This document shows, in pieces, positions 1-10,745 of a stretch of 64,000 nt of DNA (position 1 is the first letter of the stretch; each line of letters starts with the position of its first letter). The translations under genes were made by a program, and so were the position numbers. The stretch is from Kappaphycus alvarezii (taxonomy: Eukaryota > Rhodophyta > Florideophyceae > Gigartinales > Solieriaceae), in contig NADL03000689.1 of NCBI GenBank assembly GCA_002205965.3, forward strand, positions 558,001-622,000. The letters run 5' to 3'. The notes beneath the pieces are model-generated. The model saw only the letters and a list, made by a program, of their open reading frames with translations. It ran no database searches and had not been told where the DNA came from.

Positions 1-854
1 GGATTCTCCAATCGCCCTCATATCCGGCCTCGTCCTGAGTTGGCGGTGTAATCGAGGCTCAATGAATGGACGTCGGGCGGCCTTTGCTAGGTCATCTTCG
101 AGAAGAAAAGGCATGTGCAGAATCGGTAGAGTTTGCTTACGGTAGTTGCTTCAATTACTCTAGACAGCATTTCTATCAAAGGGGGTTAACAGTAGACTGA
201 TTTGAATCATAGATTGTGGCAAGTCACTCGGGATCGTGAAAGCAAATATTGCACCATGACAGAGCACGGAAAAGTATGTAATTGGAAGTGACCAGAAGGT
301 GCTGCTTAGCTTAACAAGAAAGCGTAGTGGGGTCAGATGTGTAGCTCAATGTACGTAGTATCTTTTTGAACCCGACAATGAAACCAATATCAACTACCCA
401 CAGGACTTCGGCTAAAATAAATATTGAACGGTACAGTAAGAAAAGTTCTCCAGTACCCGATAGTCTTGTCGCAGTGTCGGTCACCGCGTAATATGAACCC
501 CAGTTACTGTAACCGCTAACGAGGACTGTCTCTAACGACAAATGGTTGTTTTTGAATCGATAAAAAGAAGCCTCCACACTGTCTGCTCTTTCCAAGAACA
601 AGAGTGGCCGTGATTCCAGCGTCCAGTGACCTCGCAAGCGATTTACTGACAGAGCCCGATCTCTACTTAATATGAGCAAAGGTCTCGCAATGCCATTGCC
701 TACCACCTGACCACCACCAGCGCTCTGCAGTGGGAAGGCTCAAGGCTCTTTTCAAGAAACATCGAGGTTACTCGCAGGCGAGATAGAAAGTTTCCTAACG
801 TCATTTCGAAAGAAAAGCCTGGAATCTAAGGATCGATTAAGATTCTCCCGAATC
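1..854. other. No recognisable gene
   Basis: I see no convincing coding region or RNA gene here. The longest open frames on the minus strand have no family resemblance and partly overlap the 5' end of the next gene. The last few hundred bases presumably hold the promoter of the FkbM gene, but no clear TATA box stands out. Confidence 0.5.
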
Positions 855-872
855 TTGCTCCGTGCGAAAGGG

Positions 873-1886
873 ATGATGATGAAGAGTCTTAAAAAGTCGT
901 CAAGTTCGATGTCGTTTACAAAGAACACGCAAGGAACCAATGTCAAACGTTGCATCGCAGCGGTATGGATAATCATAACGTCGATTATTGTTGTGCACAT
1001 GGGATTGGGGACATTGTCGCGGGCACTGCGCGAGGCTGCAAGGAAAGAAGAAGAAAATGGTGGGACAGTGGGGCAAGCTGATAGGTTAACTCTTGGGAGT
1101 AGGGCTGATTGGGGAGATGCGAAGCCTGAGTTTTGCAAGAAGATTATAGAGGACCCGAAGCCATTTCATAGGGATTGCCATCGGGATAGTGGTAACATGA
1201 CGTGCAGAGGGTTAGGTGGGGAGACGTTGATGTTTTCGCAGTTTCAGCAGGACTATTACCTGTACACAAGACATTTTTCCAAGCTGAAGAGAGAGGGAGT
1301 GTATCTGGACATAGCGACAAACGACCCAGTGTCAATCTCGAATACATACTTTATGGACCGCTGTTTGGGGTGGAAGGGGATCTGCGTGGAAGCTAATCCG
1401 AGTTACTACGAGAAAATTCATCGATTGAGATCGTGCGACCTGGTGCCGACTTGTGTCGGGAAGCGGGACGGGGAAGTGGTTGAGCTTGCACTGGAAGGGG
1501 GCGCTGGAGGGATTTTAGGAAGTACGTACAAGCATAAGCACAAGTGGACCCGGGAGAATATGAGCGTGCCGAGGTTGGTGGAGCGATGTACGACAGTGAG
1601 GAAGATTTTAGACCGTGGGAACGTGAGGGTGGTGGACTTTTTGAGCTTGGACGTGGAGGGACATGAGGTCGAAGTTTTGAGGGGAGTAGACTGGGAAAAG
1701 ACGAAAATTTTGGTTATGAGCGTAGAGGTGACGGGTGGAGTGATGGACGAGTTGCAGGTTCTAATGGACAAGTTGGGATACAAAAGGCATTGGCCAGATC
1801 TGGATGAGAAGACGAGAAAGACCGGAAGGTTGACGGAGGATGTCGTCTACTTGCATCCCGACGTTGAATTTGGGGCACCAGTATGA
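873..1886 (+). CDS. FkbM-family SAM-dependent methyltransferase, type II membrane protein
   Basis: The frame is open from a TTG at 855. I choose the first ATG at 873, one of three ATG codons in tandem, which gives about 337 residues. A short basic N-terminus (KSLKKSSSSM, NVKRC) is followed by one hydrophobic segment (IAAVWIIITSIIVVHMGLG). This is the layout of a type II anchor, probably in Golgi or ER, with the catalytic part in the lumen. The methyltransferase core follows: YLDIATNDPVSISNTYF corresponds to the SAM-binding loop, GWKGICVEANP is the acidic residue binding the SAM ribose, and FLSLDVEGHEVEVLRGVDW matches the family's conserved DVEGHE block. FkbM proteins O-methylate small molecules or glycans, and in red algae a role in cell-wall polysaccharide methylation is plausible but inferred. 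The gene has no visible intron. The nearest neighbour is transposon debris, so there is no functional context. Confidence 0.85.
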   Translation: MMMKSLKKSSSSMSFTKNTQGTNVKRCIAAVWIIITSIIVVHMGLGTLSRALREAARKEEENGGTVGQADRLTLGSRADWGDAKPEFCKKIIEDPKPFHRDCHRDSGNMTCRGLGGETLMFSQFQQDYYLYTRHFSKLKREGVYLDIATNDPVSISNTYFMDRCLGWKGICVEANPSYYEKIHRLRSCDLVPTCVGKRDGEVVELALEGGAGGILGSTYKHKHKWTRENMSVPRLVERCTTVRKILDRGNVRVVDFLSLDVEGHEVEVLRGVDWEKTKILVMSVEVTGGVMDELQVLMDKLGYKRHWPDLDEKTRKTGRLTEDVVYLHPDVEFGAPV

Positions 1887-2374
1887 TGTTCCCATCGGTC
1901 AAATATCAAAAATTAAAACACCCTAAACTTTTCTCCAGACCGTGACTTACAGTGTAACTGTAAGCGAGTTGATGAAACTCTGTAGGGTTTTTAATTGTTA
2001 CTGCTGTACATTGTTGTACACATTGTCGTCGGTGAGAAATTCATGATTTTTATTTTTGTACTGTAGGCAATGTGTTGATGGAGCCATTAGGTTTGGGGTG
2101 GTCGCCCAGCCCGGGCGGCCCAGGTCTCGTCGTGCCAGTGAACATTTGCCCACGCCTCTTGCTGCAGCCCTTTGAGAAGGGTTAAAGTATTTGTGGGTGA
2201 AGCAGCTAGAGTGGGAGGGTCAAGGGTCGAAAGGTCGACAAGCTCAGGAATGTACAGGGCGAAACGGCGGAGCGAAGCCTCAGGCTGGCGCAGGAGGAAG
2301 GACCGGTCGCCGCGGAAACGGGCAGAACCTAGTGCCAAGTCAACCCACGGAAGACACCGATCTGTTGGCCTCAC
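1887..2374. other. 3' flank of FkbM gene, no gene seen
   Basis: This is AT-rich just after the stop codon, which suits a 3' UTR. GC rises from about 2090 towards the LINE remnant that starts near 2375. The overlapping open frames here look like composition artefacts. Confidence 0.4.
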
Positions 2375-3812
2375 GTTATGCCTCCGGATCGAGCAGCCTT
2401 CTTAGCGGAATTCCCTCTCGCAGAATGCTCGCGGGACGGCTTTCCGCTGCTCGGGATCCCCATTGGCAACAAAGTGTTCACGGAGAGCTTTCTACGGTCT
2501 AAGATCGCCCAGTGCGGCCGCACCCTGGACCGCCTCCTGCTGGTCCGCGACGACCGCGCCCGGTTCCACAAGCACCGGATTTGTGCCTCTGCATGCCTCC
2601 TCTCGCATGCATTCAAGCTCTCTGATCCGCGCTTAACTGAGTCTGCTGCCGAAGAGTTCGATGATCTACAGCGGCACAGCCCAACGGTACCACATACGAA
2701 CCCAATGACGCCTCGACGTTGGACTCCGCTGATGGCTGCGCCTCCACCATGGGTGCGGCTATGGCAGTCGTCCCGGAGCCCGCCTTCCGCACACCTGTGC
2801 CCACGGCCGACTTCACTGGTGACGCTGTCCTCCCCTCCCTTCACAACAAAAAAACCCAACAACTCGTAATCACAATGGCGCGCTCTCAACCTCGCCCTAC
2901 CTCCATCATTCCCGACCCGGTTACGGCCATCATCTTGTCTCCCGCACGCCATATCGAGAAATTGACATCTTTCTCGACATTCTTGCGTCCTGCATGAAGC
3001 CATTCCTGCTCCTTTTCATCAAGCTCGTCCGGAACGCTGCGCTTGCCCGTGGACCCCTGGGAATCCACCGCGCTTTCTCCTCCCGATACACCCCAATGCC
3101 GTCCTCCGCAGCACAATCCCATGCGAACCTTGCTGGCGTCACTAAGACAATCAAGACGCGCCAGTAGCGCATTGGATCCGACTTGCACAGAATGGAATTG
3201 AGTGGGCCGCTCTCGGATTCGAGGCCCTCACCGCACACGGCGGACGGACCGAATGGCTCTCGACCTACCGTTCTTCAACCCTTTCCGACGTCTCCGCTGC
3301 ACAACAATCGCCCTTCGCCACCGCTCTCGGTGGCAATTCAGCAGATGTCAGCAAACAGCGGGCGCGACAAGCGCTCTGCTTGCGTCACCCGCTCCCGAGC
3401 AGCCCATATCTCTCTCACTGCTTTCAGTCTCATCAGAGCCAGATGACTGCAGAAAAACGTAAAGCTTTACAGTACATTAGTGTAATGATTCGTCTACTTC
3501 GACTGGTCATCCCTACCTACCCGAAATTCAGCGGGACGGATATTGTGCGGGACTGTACTGTACTGTACTGTACAGTATCAGAAAGTTCCCTGTTATGGGC
3601 CCATGAAAGCTCCTTAAAACGTCTTGTCCCTTGCTCTACAGTACTACAGTACTGTACTGTATAGTATCATCGCGGCCCGTATCGGAGGCTCTAAGGCGAA
3701 GGTATCCTCTCGGCTTTATCAAAAGCTCAGCTATTCCATTTGGTCCACGTGTGCAGCTTCAGCGATTGGTCGTACCATACCCCGCAACATGCATAAGTTT
3801 GCCTCCCGCTAG
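2375..3812 (+). mobile_element. LINE (non-LTR retrotransposon) remnant, RT thumb to C-terminus
   Basis: The frame beginning at 2378 reads GFPLLGIPIGNKVFTESFL, resembling the region just after the palm in LINE reverse transcriptases. It is followed by a helical stretch (RICASACLLSHAFKL). A second coding-like stretch from about 3160 reads in another frame (RLAQNGIEWAALGFEALTAH, then RTEWLSTYRSSTLSDV). A third from about 3694 (SSRLYQKLSYSIWSTCAASA, then RTIPRNMHKFASR) matches the extreme C-terminus of the LINE at 13395-14430. The body therefore carries frameshifts and in-frame stops, and it lacks the zinc-finger and nuclease region, so it is a dead, internally deleted copy. It is interrupted near 3550-3665 by short TACTGTAC-type repeats. 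The family assignment rests on these motifs and on the shared C-terminus. Confidence 0.6.
3545..3667. repeat. TACTGTAC / ACAGTA short palindromic repeats
   Basis: Two runs built of the self-complementary words GTACTGTAC and ACAGTACTGT (about 3555-3575 and 3637-3665) sit within the LINE remnant. The same word recurs at about 10355, 10990, 15492, 35272, 35614, 52318-52375 and 63640-63680. Confidence 0.7.
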
Positions 3813-3862
3813 TCTACTTTACAGTAGTAGAGAGCTTACGCACAAAGAATTCAGAAATAAAA

Positions 3863-3965
3863 CTGCCAAATTTCAGCAATAGAATTACAGACTGTAATTC
3901 TATTGCTGAAATTTGGCAGAATTCTGCAATTGAATTACAGACTGTAATTCAATTGCAGAATTCTG
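3863..3965. repeat. Two overlapping near-perfect palindromes
   Basis: Arms 3863-3890 and 3892-3919 (28 bp) are exact inverted repeats around a single A at 3891. Arms 3917-3940 and 3942-3965 (24 bp) are exact inverted repeats around an A at 3941. Both share the same core (GAATTACAG, A, CTGTAATTC) but have different outer arms, and they overlap by three bases. Each would form a long hairpin with a minimal loop. Confidence 0.9.
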
Positions 3966-4015
3966 GAATGAAGTCGTGAATGAATGAAATCTTTACTCTT
4001 TACTTATCTTGAGTT

Positions 4016-4312
4016 TGAAAGATGGTAACTCGTCTGCCTCCCCTCCCCCTTAGGGTCACCAGCATGACTGCCATTTTATTATCGTACAGTAAAGCCGGGT
4101 TGGCCTCGAACCGAGGTCACTCATCTCCCCTCGACCAGTCATAGTGCACACAATGGCCTCACATATCTCTGTAATGTAACGTCGCACTCTGTAATGCAAA
4201 ATCCTCAACACCGTCCCTGCATTACAAGTGACGCGACCTTGTGCTGCACGATTTGTACATGACCATACGACTCCCTGCACCTGCCCTCACATGCCATGGC
4301 GACGCAACACCA
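4016..4312 (-). repeat. Copia element, downstream (3') LTR
   Basis: This 297-bp terminal repeat has TG...CA ends and is nearly identical to 9554-9850. It directly follows the target duplication copy GAGTT at 4011-4015. Confidence 0.93.
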
Positions 4313-5351
4313 AACTCAATGTCCTACTCTCTCTTTCTCGTTCCCCAACCGCAATGAGCCTCACAGCGCACGTCGATCGCTGTTCAATACCGATACAAGC
4401 GCAAAATTGCTGCATGCCGTTTGTTATGGACTACATGGAGAGGGCCGCGTGATTGCAAAGGTTGGGATAGGGACATTGCTAATCGACGATGATGAATAGA
4501 AGATCTTGGAGATGAAAGGCGTAGCGTGCGATGCGTGCGATGCAAGTGCAATAAAACTGTTTCAATTTCAACCGACGTCCCCCCCTCAGCCTTGAGTGCT
4601 CCGGCCGAGGTACAGGGGTGGAGGTCATCAGCAAATGCACAACTTCAATCAACCCATGCCCTGCGGTCAGACTTGGTAAGGCCTGAATATTGCAGGCTGC
4701 TCTCTGGGGTGTGGCCTGAATTCTGTGCGCGCTGCAGCTTGGAAAAGGGGTATCAGATTTCATTTGGCAAACGGCTGGAGACGCCACGGGGATGTAACCC
4801 GGCGCCTTTGCCGCGGCTTCTTCCTTTTCTTGATCACAATGGGGGTACATCATAGCAAATAGATGCGAGATGCTTGCGCCATCGAGTCAATTTCTGGCGA
4901 CTTCTTCGCTGCACGAATAGGGAATATCATTCGTCAATGGTGATGCGTGTCCTCACGTCTCCTTCGTACGCGGATATTCCTCCCCCATGTCATGCCCGCA
5001 AAAAGGTGTGGGTCCTTGGGCTTTGCTGCATGTTGGCCAAACACTATGGCGCGGCTTCTTCGTGGTGATACGGAATTCTGCGCGAATCGAATGCGGGTTC
5101 TTCATCAGCATGTGTGACGGCGACTACATTGGTCTCGACTCCGTTAAAAACCCAACAGTAGCGTGTAGTAAAAAAACACTTTGGGAAAACCTATCGCTCT
5201 GGGGAAAAGGTAAGTCTTATCGAGTGAGTTCCGTCCCTTAGCGCACGCTTCGCTCAGTTTCAATACGCATAAACAATTCAACACATATGCAAAATAACAA
5301 GAAAATGAGTGAATCATTCTTAATAACATGCTAACTTTCTGATCTTATCTC
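4313..5351 (-). other. Non-coding 3' region of the Copia element
   Basis: About 1 kb lies between the LTR and the RNase H coding end. No open frame here resembles a known protein. It is longer than is usual for Copia elements and may hold untranslated 3' sequence. Confidence 0.5.
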
Positions 5352-7213
5352 TTAGTTTTGCTTTGGTTTGAATGGCATGAAGCGGTTGATGAGATAGTTC
5401 AACTGTGGGGCTGCGAGAGGTTGGGTAAGCATGTCAGCGAGTTTTTCAGAAGTGGGTACATGAGAAATGTCAATGATTCTTCTGCGATGCAGGTCACGGA
5501 TGTGATGCACCTTGAGTTCAATATGCTTGTTCCGCTCAGATACCTGATCGTTGGTCGAAAGTGAAATTGCGGCGGTATTATCGGTGTGCATGACGGTCGG
5601 CGGTAGTTGCGGTTCATCATCCAGTGGTTCGCCCTTCAACAACTCCAGGAATAAACGGCGCAACCATGTGACGCTTTTGCCACAGGCGGACATCGAGATG
5701 TATTCAGCCTCTGCAGAACTGAGTGATACCAGGTGCTGACGTTTCGATGACCAAGATACGGCGGCGCCATTCACAGTCACCAAAATTCCTGATGTTGACT
5801 TGCGTGTATCCTTGCATCCGGCCCAGTCGGAATCAGAATATACAGTAAGCGGTGCGGAAGATGGGCTTGATGGGTAAAAGAGTGCTAGGTCTTTCGTGCC
5901 GAAGAGGTATCTCACCAGCCTCTTAGCGAGAACAAGATGCAGAGCGGCCGGAGCATGCATTTGTCTCGCTAGAACCGAGGCAGCGAATGCAATATCGGGG
6001 CGAGTGCAAACGGAGGCGTACATCAAACCACCGATGATCGATCGAAACCAAGCGTGGGCGACTGGGTTCAATGGTGGTTCAGATGCGTGAAGTGCGGAGT
6101 AGTCGGTTGTAGGGGCCATGGGAGACGACTGAGGCTTGACATGGGAAAGGTCAAGAGAGGCAGCGAACTTCGCAATGTACTTAGTTTGGTTCACATAAGG
6201 CCGGATGGGGTGCGGTACAATTCCCATTCAATGAAGCAACGAAGGGAGCCGAGTAACTTGACCTTGAACGAATGCGATAGGAGCGACTTGAATTCCTCGA
6301 CAAGGCGACGTGATGAAGATGCGAGGGCCATGTCGTCGACCACTACGGCAAGGACTAGTACGCCATACGGCTTGTGAAGGAAGTACAGTCTATAATCCAC
6401 TTTAGACTGCTTGAATCCCCAAAAGTTGAACTTTTTGTGTACGACTGTGCCCCAAATATTACCGGCTTCGCAGTGACCGTATATCGACTTGACAACGAGG
6501 GCTACGTGATTTGGTTTGCAGGGGATCCCTGAGGAGTTGGTGGGGAGTTCCATAATTACTGGCGTCTTTAGGTCACCGTGCAGGTAAGCGTCGGCAACGT
6601 CGACCCCTTCTAGAATGAGGTCTTGGGCAGCTACCTTCGCAAGCAACATGTGAATCGACTCGTGGCGAACGACGGGCGCATAGAGCGTCTCTGGATCAAA
6701 GTCGCGGAAGGCGAATTGCTTGTCGCCACGCAAGCAACATCTTGCCTTGAAGAGTACAGGTACATCTGTCCCAGGGTTCCCCTTAATCCTGAAATCCCAT
6801 GTACACGGTACCGGTTGCATCCCCTTCTCAAACGGGATGACCGTCCATGTCTCCCTTTCTTGGAGAGCGTCGTATTCGCGATCGATTGCTTCGGCCCATC
6901 CTGGGATGGAGCAGGCCTGCGCGAAACTTCTTGGGACACGGGGATCCTTGGCCTTGGCTTTCAGAGCAATTGGGTTTGAGTACATGGAGAAGGTGAACAT
7001 GCAACGTGATAAGGTTTCTTCGGCTCCGTCTGCTTCGTCCTCCTGTTGCGTTTCTTCGTCCAAAGCTCGTTGGCGAGAGATTCCATCAAGGATGGAAGAA
7101 ACAGAGTGTAGCACTGTGTCTTTTCGGAGCGGGGTGAAGTCTTTGGTGCAGCAGAACATGATGGATTCCTCTGAAGGTGCATAGAGGCGATAGACAGATC
7201 GCTGGCTTTCCAA
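5352..7213 (-). mobile_element. Copia pol part: reverse transcriptase and RNase H
   Basis: The reverse transcriptase region shows the Copia-type blocks WAEAIDREYDALQERETW, VPVLFKARCCLRGDKQF and the region near DVADAYLHGDLKTPV. RNase H follows with LTVYSDSDWAGCKDTRKSTS, SSAEAEYISMSACGKSVTWL and the terminal block NKHIELKVHHIRDL. These motifs are diagnostic for the Ty1/Copia group. Confidence 0.9.
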
Positions 7214-7299
7214 GCCAACGAAGAAGGAATATGTTGATCTTGGCAGCAGCTTCTTTTGCCTGGTCGCATGGGAACGGTACTCGAATGCATCACCGGGAG

Positions 7300-7900
7300 T
7301 ACCGAACTCTAGAACTGGTGAGAGATTCGGCTTTTATCCATACCAAAGCTCGAATGGTATTTGCATTTCAACCCTAATGTTCGGCAAACGGGTTCACAAC
7401 CAGTTTTCATGCGATATAGCCTCTCTGCCCATAGATGGAGTGGCAATTTGGACGCTAGGAGCATCGTACGGGCGACTTTCCAAAGTTCTTGAATCAATCT
7501 CTCGGCTGCTCCGTTCGATTGACTGGCGTGAGGCGGAGAGAATTCCAACTTCATCCCAGCCTGGAGAATGAAGTTGAAGACAGCCGCGCTTGTGTTCTCT
7601 CCTGCACGATCGAGGCGAAGACGGAACATGCGACCTCGGTGCGTTCTCAACGAGAGCCTTGTACGCAGTGAGTGCTTGGAAGAACTCGGATCGGGCGACC
7701 AAGAAGTAAACGGCACCCATACGGGTGGCGTCATCGAGAAACACGGCGACATACTTTTTTATTGCTAATGTTGGAGGATCAATAGGTCCCGTGATATCGG
7801 TATGGGTTAAGTCCAAAGGATCTTGTGCGATGTAGTCGATCGGGTGAACTGGGGCTTTCTTAGTCGCAGCTTGTAGGCACGGAATACATTGGGGTTCAGA
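7300..7900 (-). mobile_element. Copia pol part: integrase core
   Basis: Readable blocks include DLTHTDITGPIDPPTLAIKK and KYVAVFLDDATRMGAVYFL, typical of the catalytic core start. A later block (HASQSNGAAERLIQELWKVA) covers the third catalytic region. The upstream HHCC zinc domain lies around 7850-7990 and is poorly readable. Confidence 0.8.
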
Positions 7901-7990
7901 GAGGTCTTCCTTGCGAAGCTGGGGTAGTCCGATGTTGGCGATTGATGCTGCGATCAGCCTCTCTCTACCAACATGCCCAAGGCGCGCATG

Positions 7991-9553
7991 CTAGATGTGG
8001 GCGACGCTCCTTTTATGGGTGATTATTGCGCTCGGGAGTTTTCCTTGTGGCTTCAGGACGGGATATAAGCCATTATCTTCCTGGCTGCGAAACACGAGTT
8101 GGCCTGTGCGCCTGTCGAACACATCAAGACGGGTGGAATTTCTTCCATCGTCCACGTCAAAATCGAGCCCGTATCCCCTTTTAACGAACTTCGACAGAGA
8201 TAATAGATTCTCAATGAAGTTTGGGGTGTTCTTGGGAATGATTTTCATGTACTTGTCCCCGATGGGGACTTCAACGATTCCTTGGCCGACAATTTCTGAT
8301 TCTACTTCTCCCATCTCAGCGGCGGACCCTTGCAGCTTGTTGTACGTCTTGAAAAGGGAGCGAACCCAAACAAAGTCTTCGTTTGCGGCGCAGTAAATCC
8401 AAAATTCAGACGATTTTGCGCGTTCATTCTTGGTCTTGGAAGAAAGAGCAATGAATTTGGTGACGAAGCCTCGCGGTTGATCCCAAGCTTGAGGTGCTTG
8501 CCGACCGTTGTCAGCAGAGCTTCTTGGCGCAGTGAAATCACGATGATTATTGCTTGGTCCTGTGGGTTCACCTTGTCGTGGCGGAGGATTATAGGGTGCC
8601 GGGGTAGCACTGTTGTCTCCCGGTTGGTGTGGATATTGCTGAGGGTAACTCCAATTTCCGTAACCCATTCCACCGCGACCATGACCACGTCCTCCTCCGC
8701 GTCCACGACCACCTCGACCGCGGCCACGATTTCCAAATGCACGATCTCTCTTGCGCTTGCGGCAATCCTTCATCATGTGTCCCAATTTGTGACAGTAGTA
8801 ACATTCGACATTAACTTGAGCGCTTCCTTTCTTCTTCTCCAATGTCTTGCGGGCACCGGGAATAACTGACTTCTCTTCTTTACGGCTGTTTTTTCCTTAC
8901 TTGTCTTGCGGGAGCGGCGGTCGACATTTGACTTAATCTCGTCGGCAAGCTGGTCAAAGATCCACTTCATCGCGCCGGCAATGCTTGATAGAGCGGCAAA
9001 TGATTCTGGCAATGAGCGAAGTAAGTGTCCAACCTTATCCGCTTCTTTGTAGACGACACCAAGTGCCTCTAGATCGACGAATATGCGATTAAATTCTTGA
9101 AGATGCTTGTCAATGTCTTCTTTTTCTTCATACGAGAGGCTGTAGAGCTGAGCCTCGAGGTTTAACTTGGCTTGAATATTGTCCCGTTGGTAAGTACTTC
9201 TAAGCTTTTCCCAGATCTGTTTCGTAGTTGCTTCTGTAAAAAGAAGCTGCGTGACATTGGTGATGGCTTCTGTTCCCAGATTCAATACAACATGCGAACG
9301 GGCTCTGCGATCATTCGACTCGAAGCAATTAACGGCGGCTGCGGAGGAAGTTCCTGGTTCGGGAGGGTCTTCGGCCAAAAAACCTAGTAGGTTTTCGCGT
9401 CTGAGAAGCTCACGAACCATCACAGACCATGTCGGATAGTTCGAACTGGTCAAGGGCTGAATTAGGACCTTGTTGATGGCGTCGGACGATATCGTGCGTG
9501 AAAAGATGTATCGAAAAGGGAAAAGGGGTTTCTTGCTCAATGCGATGCTACCA
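7991..9553 (-). mobile_element. Copia gag part with zinc knuckle
   Basis: The N-terminal part shows the UBN2/Copia gag pattern (SSNYPTWSVMVRELLRRENL, then LLFTEATTKQIWEKLRSTYQ). A CCHC knuckle (CYYCHKLGHMMKDC) is followed by an RG-rich stretch (RGRGRGGRGRGGGRGHGRGG), as is common for nucleocapsid regions binding RNA. The region after that leads into the protease position. Confidence 0.85.
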
Positions 9554-9850
9554 TGAAAGATGGTGACTCGTCTGCCTCCCCTCCCCCTTAGGGTCACCAG
9601 CATGACTGCCCTTTTATTATCGTACAGTAAAGCCGGGTTAGCCTCGAACCGAGGTCACTCATCTCCCCTCGACCAGTCATAGTGCACACAATGGCCTCAC
9701 ATATCTCTGTAATGTAACGTCGCACTCTGTAATGCAAAATCCTCAACACCGTCCCTGCATTACAAGTGACGCGACCTTGTGCTGCACGATTTGTACATGA
9801 CCATACGACTCCCTGCATCTGCCCTCACAAGCCATGGCGACGCAACACCA
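9554..9850 (-). repeat. Copia element, upstream (5') LTR
   Basis: This partner of 4016-4312 is followed on the outside by the target duplication copy GAGTT (9851-9855). Confidence 0.93.
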
Positions 9851-9855
9851 GAGTT

Positions 9856-9895
9856 TACACCGACTGACCGACTATTCAGTTAAGAGCTAACTGGA
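9856..9895. repeat. Dispersed repeat, Copia target site
   Basis: The sequence around CCGACTGACCGACTATTCAG recurs in reverse orientation at 35757-35805. A shorter version is at 51430-51450. Joining the left flank of the Copia element (about 4000-4015) to this segment gives the same order as the copy at 35.8 kb, so the Copia element landed inside this repeat. The inner part (AGTTAAGAGCTAACT) is a small inverted repeat. It may be the end of a non-autonomous DNA transposon, but I cannot place the other end. Confidence 0.55.
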
Positions 9896-10029
9896 TGGAT
9901 CACATCGGTCACGTGCAGTGGGGCCCGCGATATGATGGCCATAGCCACCGACGACCATAAAGTGCAACTGATACGCTGGTAGATGCGTGTGCGAATCGTA
10001 GCGTCCGAGGTGTGGCATTTCTGAGGTAA

Positions 10030-10115
10030 TTTTTTTGTAAATGGGGGGTTAATTTACTGTGGTAGATATGTGGGTTGGTATCAAGTAAATTTGTACCGGA
10101 GCGTAGATATAAATT
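10030..10115. repeat. Dispersed repeat, inverted copy near 46.9 kb
   Basis: About 80 bases, including GGGGGGTTAATTTACTGTGG and GTGGGTTGGTATC, recur as the reverse complement at about 46920-47000 with few differences. It has no coding signal. Confidence 0.65.
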
Positions 10116-10483
10116 GCTGAAATGTGACCAGTTAGTCAATACCTGTGAGAAATGGTTGTGAGGAATAAACATGGTGCATTCCCATTTGTCCATGCGTAAA
10201 CACGTTTTTAAATTTCAGAAAATAATTTCAGAAATATTTTTCAGAAATTTATCATACTACGTCTTTCTGAAGACCTTTCAGAATTCTGTTTTTGCATAAG
10301 CTCACTAGTGGCCCTTTTCAAGTATTGAAGAAAATTGAATAAACAAGTTAGTGTACTGTACAGTACTAGCTAGCTAGAGAGGTTTCTCTTGCCGGGTGAT
10401 TGCTTTTGAGTACAGTTTTACCAAAAAAATATGCAGGTGAAACATGAAAGTACAGAGTTACTCTCTTTAGCAGTAGCAGTCCC

Positions 10484-10745
10484 ATGTCGAAATTAGACAT
10501 CTACGGCGCCTTGGGCGACAACGGCCGGAGTTTCTTCCGCTGCCCTGTTTCTTTCGCTGCTTCCCGTCGCGGTTCCTCCCCTCAACAGGAGCTTCGCGAC
10601 CTCGTTACCCGTTTTGCGTTTAGTCTCCTCGTGATGCAGGGGCGACAGGTTTCCACCCGCCGCCCTCATTCGTACGTCAAACTCTGAATACCCTCTGCAC
10701 GCTTCTGTGCCATACTGTACAAGTCGTAAAGACTTGCCACACTGT
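10484..10745 (+). mobile_element. LINE C-terminal fragment
   Basis: The frame reads DIYGALGDNGRSFFRCPVSF, then SSPQQELRDLVTRFAFSLLV and RQVSTRRPHS. The same blocks are found in the minus-strand fragment at 15159-15437, at 35041-35280 and, more decayed, at 46085-46290. They correspond to the end of the LINE polyprotein after the restriction-like nuclease domain. This copy is a short scrap with no upstream body. Confidence 0.6.

Larger units (their letters stand above)
4016..9850 (-). mobile_element. Copia (Ty1) LTR retrotransposon, complete length
   Basis: The element runs on the minus strand between two 297-bp LTRs that begin TG and end CA. It is flanked by a perfect 5-bp target duplication GAGTT (4011-4015 and 9851-9855). 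The order in sense orientation is gag, integrase, reverse transcriptase, RNase H, which is the Copia order. The two LTRs differ at about five positions (roughly 1.7 percent), so the insertion is fairly young on an LTR clock. The coding region is broken, with roughly five or more breaks, so I treat it as a fossil. About 1 kb of non-coding DNA lies between the RNase H end and the downstream LTR. Next to the upstream LTR, on the minus strand, the sequence begins TGGTAGCA. This matches the 3' end of initiator tRNA-Met and is a plausible primer-binding site. Confidence 0.92.

Noticed and set aside
752-1783. Minus-strand frames over the FkbM gene
   Set aside because: They are antisense to a clear methyltransferase frame and show no family resemblance.
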